From positions 1-64,000 of the forward strand of contig NZ_FQYI01000006.1 of the NCBI RefSeq assembly GCF_900141665.1: a stretch of 64,000 nucleotides of DNA. The letters are read 5' to 3'. Position 1 is the first letter of the stretch; each line of letters begins with the position of its first letter. The DNA comes from Cruoricaptor ignavus. Lineage in GTDB: Bacteria > Bacteroidota > Bacteroidia > Flavobacteriales > Weeksellaceae. This document shows, piece after piece, positions 7,395 through 14,855 of this stretch. The notes under the pieces are model-generated. The model had not been told where the DNA came from, did no database searches, and worked only from the letters and a program-made list of their open reading frames with translations. A program made the position numbers and the translations under genes.

Positions 7395-7420
7395 AAAGCA
7401 GCCTTCTTAGGGACTGCTTT
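7395..7420. terminator. Bidirectional terminator between luxR-type gene and thiF-type gene
   Basis: AAAGCAG (7395-7401) pairs with CTGCTTT (7414-7420) around a 12-base loop, with A and T runs outside. It lies between two convergent genes whose stops are 33 bp apart. Confidence 0.7.
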
Positions 7421-7426
7421 CATAGT

Positions 7427-8176
7427 TTAATTTGATATTGAATTGATATAAAACTCGGGAAACTTTTTATATTTTTTTTGCGTGACTATATTGAACATTA
7501 TGTGGGTACACATACCTGCCACTATCCACGAAGCAACGGCTAATTGTGGGGGCGGTAAATTTTCTTTTTCCGATTTATAATCCTCGATAATTTTCTCTAA
7601 CCAAATATTTGGGTTTCCCCAAAATCTTGTGTAGCCAGAAACATACTCCACCATCTTAAGCTCGTTGAAGTTTTCTCCGGAAGTTAAGCTATCCAGTTTC
7701 AAACTGTCGGGAGTAATTACCGTTACAAGTCCTCCCCATCCAAGATTATATGGATGCAGTACGGTAATTCCCTTTTTTTGACAAAGCTCGTCAAAAACTA
7801 AAGGCACATCACTCGTAAAGTCTAATGCATTTATTGCAATCTGACAATTATCAACTATTTCATCTATATTTTCAGGAGTAATAAACTCGGAATGGAATTT
7901 AATATCCGCAGCTGGGTTTATAGCCTTTAAACGGTTGCAAAGTGCTTCAGCCTTATTTTCGGATATATTTTCTTCCGTATAATTTTGGCGATTTAGATTG
8001 GAAAGCTCCACTACATCTCCATCTACAACAGTTATGTCCTCAAATCCAAATCTTAGTGCGCATTCGGCAATATTGCTTCCTATACCACTCCCGGCAAGTA
8101 ATATCGGTGTTGTTTTTATTTTATCTTGCTCCTCGCCAGTTATATATAACCTATTTCTGGAATATCTTTCGTCCAT
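7427..8176 (-). CDS. ThiF/HesA/MoeB-type E1-like adenylyltransferase
   Basis: A 249-residue protein with the E1 superfamily nucleotide-binding core. GSGIGSN (29-35) is the glycine-rich loop, VDGDVVELSNLNRQ (51-64) supplies the aspartate and the NLNRQ motif that contacts ATP, and NKAEAL follows (74-79). Such enzymes adenylate the C-terminal carboxylate of a small protein or peptide (ThiS, MoaD, the MccA peptide of microcin C7) or activate other carboxylates. No CxxC zinc pair or rhodanese domain is seen. It has its own lux-type box, so it is predicted to be co-expressed with the peptide operon. Its substrate could be that peptide or the signal precursor; this is inference. Confidence 0.75.
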   Translation of the reverse strand: MDERYSRNRLYITGEEQDKIKTTPILLAGSGIGSNIAECALRFGFEDITVVDGDVVELSNLNRQNYTEENISENKAEALCNRLKAINPAADIKFHSEFITPENIDEIVDNCQIAINALDFTSDVPLVFDELCQKKGITVLHPYNLGWGGLVTVITPDSLKLDSLTSGENFNELKMVEYVSGYTRFWGNPNIWLEKIIEDYKSEKENLPPPQLAVASWIVAGMCTHIMFNIVTQKKYKKFPEFYINSISN

Positions 8177-8189
8177 TGTAATTTTTCTT

Positions 8190-8235
8190 CAAAATTATGG
8201 AGCTTAGGAAGTTTAACTGCTACACAAAAGTGTAG
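8190..8235 (-). promoter_or_regulatory. Promoter of the ThiF-type gene with a single lux-type box
   Basis: TAATTTTG (8190-8197, leftward) is a perfect TAnnTTTG element 13 bp before the start codon. CTACACAAAAGTGTAG (8220-8235) is centred 34 bp upstream of it, the same geometry as at 5806 and 6531, again without a -33 TTTG. No second box is found 38 bp away. Confidence 0.7.
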
Positions 8236-8779
8236 TTCTTTCCTGCAAAATAAGTTTTCATAAACGACCGTTTTTTGAAACACTATTTTTTTTATTCAAA
8301 CATTCATTATTTTAGTTCTCGGGTTGCTCCTCAGCAGAGCCCGATTCCGTTTCGGTTGGCGGGTACAAATTTCAAATGAAAAAACTATATTTACAAACTG
8401 TCAAAAAAGTAGACCACTTACCATCTGTATTTAAACTTATTTGACGATTTAGTAATTGAATTTTTGGCAACAATAAGTATGAATTTTTCAGAATCGTGGA
8501 TTTTTTCGGCTCCTTGGTTTTGTGTAGGCACCTCCCCTTTTCAGTATTGTTCAAAAATATTAATTTCTTTTAGTTTTTGTTGTTAAATGATATGGAAAAG
8601 TGGCCAAGAAAAGCGGCTGCCTTTGGGATGGCTTGCTGTCCATTTTTCCACATCACCGGTGATAAGCCTCCCAGCTCTTGTAAAATTAACCGAAAGTATT
8701 GCTGTCTTTTTTATACTAGGATCGGACGTTTTTCAAGTCGAACTACTCCAAGATTTTAAAATCCTTATAAAAAAATTAA
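8236..8779. other. Gene-free stretch with one imperfect hairpin
   Basis: Short frames here (for example 8372-8554 and 8587-8784) lack protein-like composition and conserved starts. A bulged hairpin, TCGGGTTGCT against AGCA-GAG-CCCGA (about 8319-8344), stands out. A region around 8400 (TGTCAAAAAAGTAGACC) looks like eroded insertion-sequence DNA, but no terminal repeats can be shown. Confidence 0.4.
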
Positions 8780-8784
8780 TTTGA

Positions 8785-8814
8785 TTGTTATTATAAACAT
8801 TTTTAGTAATTTTG
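8785..8814 (+). promoter_or_regulatory. Promoter of the hipBA-type operon
   Basis: TTG (8785-8787), a 19-bp spacer and TAATTTTG (8807-8814) match the Bacteroidota -33/-7 consensus. Transcription would start near 8818, which favours the ATG at 8832 over upstream in-frame starts for hipB. Confidence 0.65.
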
Positions 8815-8831
8815 TGTATAATATAAGACAA

Positions 8832-9119
8832 ATGAAAGTCAAGAAACAAATTATACTGCCCAAATATGAATCCACCTTACAGCAGATGGGTGAGAATTTT
8901 AAACTTGCCCGGAAAAGGAGAAATCTTTCAACGATACAAGTCGCCGAGCGGGCCGGAATTTCCAGGTCAACACTTTACCTTATTGAAAAGGGAGATGCAA
9001 AGGTTTCTATGGGGGCATATTTCAATGTGTTAAGAGTATTAGGATTGCAGGATGATTTTCTGAAATTAGCATCAGATGATGAACTCGGACGCAGATTACA
9101 GGATTTAGAACTTTTATAA
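8832..9119 (+). CDS. hipB: HipB-like XRE-family antitoxin/repressor
   Basis: The 95-residue protein carries an XRE helix-turn-helix (about residues 20-73: LARKRRNLSTIQVAERAGIS, then STLYLIEKGDAKVS). It ends 9 bp before hipA. HipB proteins bind operator DNA as dimers, repress their own operon and hold HipA inactive. The ATG at 8832 is chosen because the -7 element at 8807-8814 leaves no room for earlier starts. The intact pair contrasts with the antitoxin-less hipA fragment at 397. Confidence 0.8.
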   Translation: MKVKKQIILPKYESTLQQMGENFKLARKRRNLSTIQVAERAGISRSTLYLIEKGDAKVSMGAYFNVLRVLGLQDDFLKLASDDELGRRLQDLELL

Positions 9120-9128
9120 TCACAAAGA

Positions 9129-10385
9129 ATGGCTGCATCAATAAAAACAGATATTTTCGTGTTTGCCGATTGGATGGGTATTAAAGAACCTACGCTTATC
9201 GGAGTCCTTACAGCACAGTTCGCAAAGGGGAGAAAATCCTTTAGTTTCGGGTATGATAAACAATGGTTATTATCTCCTCATAAATTTTTATTAGATCCGG
9301 ATATTCAGTTATTTTCAGGGAAACAGTTTCCTAATGGAAAAGAAAATTTTGGTGTTTTTTTAGACAGTATGCCAGATACCTGGGGCAGAACTTTGATGAA
9401 GCGGAGAGCTTTACAAATTGCTAAAGAACTCGATGAAACCCCTAAAATTTTATACGATATTGATTATCTATTAGGTGTTTATGATGAAACCAGAATTGGA
9501 GCGCTTCGTTTTAAAACTGATTTAAACGGAGATTTTTTGGATAATAATCAAGATTATCCAACTCCGCCCTGGACATCTGTTAGAGAATTGCAATATGCCG
9601 TATCTCAATTGGAAAACGAAGACGAAAAGCACATTAAACAATGGTTGGAAATTCTCATTGCTCCGGGTTCTTCCCTCGGCGGTGCAAGACCAAAAGCTAA
9701 TATCTTGGATGAAAAGAACGAACTTTGGATTGCAAAATTTCCTTCAAAAAATGACACCATCAACAAAGGTGCTTGGGAATTTTTGGCTTATCGGTTGGCC
9801 CTGGATTGCGGTATTGAAATGTCTGAAAGCAAAATAGAGAAAATAAACCACCCTCATCATACTTTTTTTACCAAAAGATTTGACAGAAAAGGAAGGCAAA
9901 GAATCCACTTTTCTTCTGCAATGACGATGACAGGAAATAATGAAGAAAAATTGAAAGAACACACAGCGAGTTATCTTGATATTGCAGAGTTTCTCATGAA
10001 CAACGGTACAGATATAGACAACAACCTCAAACAACTCTGGCGAAGAATTGTCTTTAATATTGCCATTTCCAACACCGATGATCATTTGAGAAACCACGGA
10101 TTTATCCTAACTGAAAACGGCTGGATATTGTCTCCGGCTTACGACCTTAACCCTTCTGTTGATAAAAATGGCTTATCACTCAACATCAACTATGATGAAA
10201 ATGACATAGATATAGAATTAGCCAAAAGCGTTGGAGAATACTTCAGATTAAATAATACCGACATGAATCAAATCATTGATGAGGTTTTCGGTTCCGTAAA
10301 AAACTGGAGAAATGTCGCTACAGAAATAGGCATTTCAAGAGGCGAACAGGAATTGATGGCAAAGGCTTTTAAAAACTTCAAATAA
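9129..10385 (+). CDS. hipA: HipA-family serine/threonine kinase toxin
   Basis: A full-length 418-residue HipA. The N-terminal HipA_N-type domain (to about residue 140) is followed by the kinase-like core. The GGARPKA loop is at 184-190 (the GVQPK-like segment of E. coli HipA), the catalytic SNTDDHLRNHGF at 314-325, and the metal-binding PAYDLNPS at 336-343. E. coli HipA phosphorylates glutamyl-tRNA synthetase and causes growth arrest; targets of this branch are unknown. It forms an operon with the HipB-like gene. Its first 143 codons are duplicated at 397-825. All key residues appear intact, so the toxin should be functional. Confidence 0.85.
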   Translation: MAASIKTDIFVFADWMGIKEPTLIGVLTAQFAKGRKSFSFGYDKQWLLSPHKFLLDPDIQLFSGKQFPNGKENFGVFLDSMPDTWGRTLMKRRALQIAKELDETPKILYDIDYLLGVYDETRIGALRFKTDLNGDFLDNNQDYPTPPWTSVRELQYAVSQLENEDEKHIKQWLEILIAPGSSLGGARPKANILDEKNELWIAKFPSKNDTINKGAWEFLAYRLALDCGIEMSESKIEKINHPHHTFFTKRFDRKGRQRIHFSSAMTMTGNNEEKLKEHTASYLDIAEFLMNNGTDIDNNLKQLWRRIVFNIAISNTDDHLRNHGFILTENGWILSPAYDLNPSVDKNGLSLNINYDENDIDIELAKSVGEYFRLNNTDMNQIIDEVFGSVKNWRNVATEIGISRGEQELMAKAFKNFK

Positions 10386-10466
10386 TCAAATGAAACGATT
10401 TTGTAATTGCCACCATTCATTTCAGCCGTCATTATAATCCGTGATAAATTTTTGGTTTTTTTTACT

Positions 10467-11093
10467 TTAAAGCTCGATGTTTAAAAAGTGAAAAAGTTTA
10501 TAAATTTCAGCAACGCTCATTTCTTCATTCTCTTTATTAAATTCTCCTATTTTTTCAGCGCTTTTAATAGCGGTGGCTAAATTTGATTTAAGCCTATTGT
10601 ATATATTCTTTCTGACAAAGAAATCTTCTTTTTTCTCGTATTCAGGAAAATGCTTTTTTAATTCTTTATGAACCTGCGAACAGCCTTTGTAGGGCTTAGC
10701 AGTTTCTTGAAAATGTAAAAGAAACCAATATTCTAAACATGGGTTATTGATCAATATCTCAAGTTTATCATTAGTATATTTTTTAACAAATTCTTCTTTC
10801 AATCTCAAAAATTTTTTCAATGGCGTTTCTCCTCCTTTACCTGCGGAGTTTTCTTGTGCTAATAGCACATCCAAATCAACTATCCAGATAACTTTATCAT
10901 AGACTTGCAACTTTTCTTTTAAATCATAGAAGCAGGTTTGAATATCTTTTCGAGAAACCAAATCAGGCTTAATATCAAAATATTTTGGCTGCTCAATACG
11001 AGCCAATGCTGTGAGATACCATTTTTCGGTTTCACCATCTACAATAATTGCAGATTTTTTCTTTATTTCTCTATGGTTAATCCTCCTTGCCAT
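10467..11093 (-). CDS. RloB-like protein, partner of the AAA15 ATPase (AbiLii-like)
   Basis: From the ATG at 11093 (MARRINHREI) the product has about 208 residues. VDGETEKWYL near the N-terminus, WIVDLDV in the middle and NPCLEYWFLLHF further on are the signature of RloB, a TOPRIM-like nuclease-related family. The gene overlaps the end of the ATPase gene by 17 bp, so the two are coupled. A longer in-frame start at 11132 is less likely because it would overlap by 56 bp and add a segment unlike the family. RloA/RloB pairs and the lactococcal AbiL system have this two-gene design and act against phages, so an abortive-infection role is plausible. Confidence 0.75.
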   Translation of the reverse strand: MARRINHREIKKKSAIIVDGETEKWYLTALARIEQPKYFDIKPDLVSRKDIQTCFYDLKEKLQVYDKVIWIVDLDVLLAQENSAGKGGETPLKKFLRLKEEFVKKYTNDKLEILINNPCLEYWFLLHFQETAKPYKGCSQVHKELKKHFPEYEKKEDFFVRKNIYNRLKSNLATAIKSAEKIGEFNKENEEMSVAEIYKLFHFLNIEL

Positions 11094-12384
11094 TTCCATT
11101 AATGTAAGGGTCAGACAATTCGGGAACCGCACCTAATTTTCCAATTTTATACGCATTGTAAACAGAACTCGTGTTTCTGATAACCGAAGTATCAAAATCA
11201 ACTAAGCTGTATAAATCCGTAGAACCATTTTCCTGTTTTTCTGCAAACCAAACAGCATCAGGGCGGAAAAGGTCTTTTTCCATCAAAAATTCACGATAAT
11301 GCGAAGTGCAAATTATTTGCGAATTTTTGGAATTTACTAAATATAGCAGTAGAAAGTGCTTTAGTAAGTCCGGATGCAGGGAGGATTCTATTTCATCGAT
11401 CATTAATCCTGCTGAAGAATGAATGAGACTCGATAAAATTCCACTGAATTCATAATATCTCTTGGTTCCTTCTGATTCCATATCAAAAGGTAAATTGTAG
11501 GTATGTCCTTCAACCGTGTGCTTGAACATCAATTGCTGGGCTTCAATTTCGTTGGCCCCCCGGACAACATTTTCTTCAAAAATCTCTTTAAATTTATTGG
11601 GAACCAATGAACGCAATTCTTCTGTAACTTGTATTTTTACATTTTCTATGCTCACATCAGAAATTTTGAAATCAGCTTTCTGAAGCAATTCAATGATACT
11701 GGGTTTTAAAAAGGAATTATTCTTTAACAGGTTATTGGTGAACCCCATTAAGTCGGTATTTGGAACTATAATATCCCCCAAATATTGAGTGAAAAAATGT
11801 ACGGCATTTTGTAGATCCTTAGATTCCAAATTTGTTTTTAAATACCCACTTAATACAGAATTATTCCACAGAGTATTGGCTTCCAATATCTCCCTATCTG
11901 TTTTGCTGATTTTTACAGTAGATCCAAATGTAATTACTGTCGTTTCTGAATTAAGATTTGAAACCCTTTCAAAAACTAAGGATTTTCTAGTTTTAAGGTT
12001 GTATAACCTCTCGCTATGAACCGCTTTTCTGGTTAAGCTAATTTCATAAAGATATTTCGTCTGATCTGAATAAAATTCAACTTCAAATCGTGATAACTTT
12101 TCCAACGCATTTTCTTGAAATAAAAAAGGCATAAAATTAATTTCTTGATTTTTAACTCGTGGAGCTGCTAAAACAAAAGCTCTTAAAAATGTAATTGCCT
12201 TTATAATATTAGTTTTTCCTGACGCATTGGCACCATAAATAAAAGCCATTTTCAATAAACGGTCTTTATTATTCGGCTTTACAATATAATAGTCTTCCAA
12301 ATGGGTAGAATTATCTGCTTCCATAGATAGTATAACACGATCTTTTATCGAACCAAAATTTTCTACAGTGAATTTTGAAATCAT
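11077..12384 (-). CDS. AAA15-family ATPase (RloA/AbiLi-like)
   Basis: The 435-residue protein begins with the SMC/OLD-like ABC ATPase start (FTVENFGSIKDRV). Walker A is YGANASGKTN (50-59), and a late Walker B segment reads GLMIDEIESSLHP with catalytic glutamate and the D-loop-like histidine-proline. The middle is a long insertion typical of AAA15. It overlaps the RloB-like gene and appears to be the first gene of a two-gene operon. With RloB it resembles AbiL or RloAB anti-phage modules. Alternative names for the same family are OLD-like or ATP-binding protein; a defence role is inference from family and setting in a mobile element. Confidence 0.8.
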   Translation of the reverse strand: MISKFTVENFGSIKDRVILSMEADNSTHLEDYYIVKPNNKDRLLKMAFIYGANASGKTNIIKAITFLRAFVLAAPRVKNQEINFMPFLFQENALEKLSRFEVEFYSDQTKYLYEISLTRKAVHSERLYNLKTRKSLVFERVSNLNSETTVITFGSTVKISKTDREILEANTLWNNSVLSGYLKTNLESKDLQNAVHFFTQYLGDIIVPNTDLMGFTNNLLKNNSFLKPSIIELLQKADFKISDVSIENVKIQVTEELRSLVPNKFKEIFEENVVRGANEIEAQQLMFKHTVEGHTYNLPFDMESEGTKRYYEFSGILSSLIHSSAGLMIDEIESSLHPDLLKHFLLLYLVNSKNSQIICTSHYREFLMEKDLFRPDAVWFAEKQENGSTDLYSLVDFDTSVIRNTSSVYNAYKIGKLGAVPELSDPYINGNGKED

Positions 12385-12486
12385 TTTAAGTTTATTATTT
12401 GTAATTCATTTACAAATATAAGTATTAAAATCCTAAAAACAACATTTTAAATGTGTTATTGACTAAATATTTAAGACAACTTAATA

Positions 12487-13325
12487 TTAATTTTCCCTAC
12501 ACCACCACTCATTCAAATCATTACAATTGTGGTAAATCAGGGAGCAATCTTCCACATCTGAGTAAAGGTTTTTGATTTTTGTTTTTAGAGAAATTCCATT
12601 GTTGTCGTTGTCCAAAAACAGTAAGATCTTATCATATCCCCTTAAAATTTCTTCGGCTTTGAAAACATCGCCGTAGAATTTAAAATCAAATAATCACAAC
12701 TCGGTGTATTGTCTTGTTCTAAATTTCGGAAGGTTAAATAATCAAAGAAACCTTCAAAAAGAGCTATTTCTTTATGTTTTATTTCCGATTGAATCAGTGT
12801 AATATCCTTTTTCCCAAGGCAAATTTTTGAATAAGCATTCCTGATTTCAAAGCCTTTGGAATTATTTTGAAAACCAATTCCAAAGCCTTGTTTTCTGCCA
12901 AGTTGGTAATGGACTTCTTTTACTAAATCTTTTTGTTCAAGGACTTTGCGGGATTTCAGATAATCCAACAATGCCGGATGTTTAACTTCCTGAACGTTGA
13001 GAATTTGATAATTTTCCGGTTTGGGAGTGAGTGTTTTTGGAGTAAAATTCTGGTTGAGAACCACAAATTGAGACAGGTATTTCAAAGCGTCCGAAACAGA
13101 ACATTTTTTTAACTGCTGAACGATGGAAATTACATCATAGCTCTTGCCGGTTCCGAAGTCGAATGCTATTTTCTTCTCAAAATCTACACAAAGGCTGGGT
13201 TTTTCTTCTTCGCGATCCAGGGCGAAATAAAATGCCGTCTTTGAATGTTTTTTCGCCGGAAATTTTCCAAAGGACTCCAAAACCGTACGGATGTCGACTT
13301 TTTCTTTGATGTTTTTACAATTCAT
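12487..13325 (-). pseudogene. TOPRIM primase-like gene with a frameshift
   Basis: The N-terminal frame (from MNCKNIKEK at 13325) gives a CHC2-like N-terminal region and reads through LFEGFFDYLTFRNLEQ to LILNSTAMFSK, then ends early in PKKF. The next frame continues the expected protein as KAEEILRGYDKILLFLDNDNNG, the TOPRIM metal-binding segment, and ends in WWCREN at 12487. Adding one A to the AAA opposite 12658-12660 joins the two frames perfectly. The intact protein would be about 280 residues, the size of the primase-like proteins carried by Bacteroidota mobilizable elements. It is either a genuine inactivation or a sequencing error in a homopolymer. An earlier start at 13358 exists but is not needed. 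Confidence 0.75.
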
Positions 13326-13350
13326 TTTTTTTGTTTTTAGAGCAATTGAG

Positions 13351-13718
13351 TTATCCACATTTTCCTTTTAAATAAAAAAAGCTTTTTTATTACTTTTATA
13401 ATACTTTTAATGATTCTCGTTATCGCCTTTCAGCAAGGCGATAGAGCCACTTTTGGCAGGAGTGCAATTCCGAAAAATCAAGAGTGCAATTCCGAAAAAA
13501 GGCTGTTTTTCGCAGGAGTGCAATTCCGAATTGATTTTTTAATTTTGGCCTAATTTCCGATTTTATCCACAATTTCATGGGGTTATCCACAGGTTTTTTC
13601 GGTTCTTCAATCGGGACACGAGTGCAATTCCGAAAAGAGGTCGGTAAAAATTTTGATTTTAACATTTCCTTAAGTTTTAAGAGTGCAATTCCGAAAAGCA
13701 CAGGAGTGCAATTCCGAA
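13351..13718. other. oriV: Plasmid-type replication origin (DnaA boxes, A+T-rich tract, iterons)
   Basis: Three perfect DnaA boxes TTATCCACA lie at 13351-13359, 13563-13571 and 13583-13591. A very A+T-rich tract follows the first one (about 13370-13420). Six iterons lie at 13460-13718, immediately beside the Rep gene. This is the classic arrangement of an iteron-controlled plasmid origin, here inside a chromosomally integrated element. Confidence 0.8.
13460..13718 (+). repeat. Six iterons GAGTGCAATTCCGAA
   Basis: Perfect 15-bp copies start at 13460, 13482, 13516, 13620, 13681 and 13704, all in the same orientation, most preceded by A or CAG. The spacing is 22, 34, 104, 61 and 23 bp; the largest gap holds the two DnaA boxes. 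They are the presumed binding sites of the Rep protein encoded just to the right. Confidence 0.9.
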
Positions 13719-13719
13719 T

Positions 13720-14817
13720 TCATACAATAACGGGATACCCGTTCGGTAATAATTGTCCCATTTTGGTCTCCCCATAAATTTCAATAATGAAGCCCTGCAT
13801 CTGTTGCAAGAACGCTTTTCCCTGCCACTCTGTTGACTTGATATTGTTCTGCCGGCTGATCCTGACAAATCGTTTAAAAGCTTTCTCGATAAGCTCCCTG
13901 GTTTGTGCAATGTTTTGGTATTGGTAGGAAAACCGCTGCATTTCCTCTGTTTTTAGTCCATAGCGCTTACGGAAGTAAAGCAGCCTTCTGTTGACAGACT
14001 TTTTATCCTGCGAAATTTCAATGCTCTTTTCGGCCATAGGGTTTGGATTGGCAAAAGGAATTATCGTAATGAAATCGCCTTTATAATGGTAAAGAAACGA
14101 GCGGTCGTTGTATTGGTTAAACTTGAGCTTTGCGGGTTTTAAAAATTTGGAGCAGAAGTCGTTGGCGGTTCTATAGTTTAATCCGAATTTTTTATTTAAG
14201 GTGGAAAGTCTTAGCGGGACGCCTTCCTTGGGAAGTTTCGTTAACCATATCGCCAGAAGGATGTGCTTATTATTCCGGATATGGTACACCAGATTATACA
14301 GAACATAGTTATATTCAGGAATGACCAAGAGCTTTTTGAGCCAGTAGCTGCTTATGAGAAAGCGGGTGTATCCCCTCTGGTCGTAGGCGGGCGTGGAGAT
14401 CAACCCCCCGAAAGTTTTGATTTCTTTACCCTGCCGGTTTGTAGATTTATACCAGCCCATCTTAAACCTGGCGAGGAATTCATAAGCCTCTACCACCTGT
14501 TTCGTGGAACCGCTAGGAGATATTTTATGGTTCGGGATTTTAAGGGATACAAAAATATTGTTTTCGGTTTCAAATTCATCCTCAAACAATGAAAGCTGCT
14601 TAGGCCTGTCCTGCGGGCGAAACTGTTCGCTGCCGATTATAGAAACGATATTGAATATAACCCGTAAGGCATTGATGGGAATATCCGCCGCTTCCGCCCC
14701 TTCAAAAAGGAAATCATCTGCAAAAGAATTGCCCAACCGAATTTTTTCTGGCTCGGTCGTTTTGGGCGATTCAAATTGCTTTCGGATGATTTTTGAATCC
14801 TTCTCTGGCACGGTCAT
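13720..14817 (-). CDS. Plasmid replication initiator (RepB/Rep_3-like)
   Basis: A 365-residue basic protein. The central part (LISSYWLKKLLVIPEYNYVL, then NNKHILLAIWLTKLPKEGVP) looks like winged-helix domains of iteron-binding initiators. A helix-rich C-terminal tail contains RRLLYFRKRYGLKTEE. The gene ends two bases from the last iteron, so the origin lies downstream of its own initiator. Initiators of this class bind iterons as monomers to open the origin and repress copy number as dimers. No obvious frameshift is present, so the replicon may still be active after excision. The exact Rep family is inferred from context as much as from sequence. Confidence 0.7.
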   Translation of the reverse strand: MTVPEKDSKIIRKQFESPKTTEPEKIRLGNSFADDFLFEGAEAADIPINALRVIFNIVSIIGSEQFRPQDRPKQLSLFEDEFETENNIFVSLKIPNHKISPSGSTKQVVEAYEFLARFKMGWYKSTNRQGKEIKTFGGLISTPAYDQRGYTRFLISSYWLKKLLVIPEYNYVLYNLVYHIRNNKHILLAIWLTKLPKEGVPLRLSTLNKKFGLNYRTANDFCSKFLKPAKLKFNQYNDRSFLYHYKGDFITIIPFANPNPMAEKSIEISQDKKSVNRRLLYFRKRYGLKTEEMQRFSYQYQNIAQTRELIEKAFKRFVRISRQNNIKSTEWQGKAFLQQMQGFIIEIYGETKMGQLLPNGYPVIV

Positions 14818-14855
14818 TCTGCTATCTCGATATAGAATAATGTCTATTATAATTT

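Noticed and set aside
8521-8527. GTGTAG string as a sixth box
   Set aside because: Only a half-site; the opposite CTACAC arm is missing and no promoter follows.
8372-8784. Short frames in the gene-free stretch before hipB
   Set aside because: Composition is not protein-like and no start is supported; they contain runs typical of noncoding A+T-rich DNA.
11094-11132. Longer RloB-like start at 11132
   Set aside because: It would overlap the ATPase gene by 56 bp and adds a segment not found in the family; the ATG at 11093 suffices.
13420-13910. Reading frames across the iterons as genes
   Set aside because: They are shadows created by the repeats (repeated FRNCTL-type peptides) and by the rep gene in other frames.
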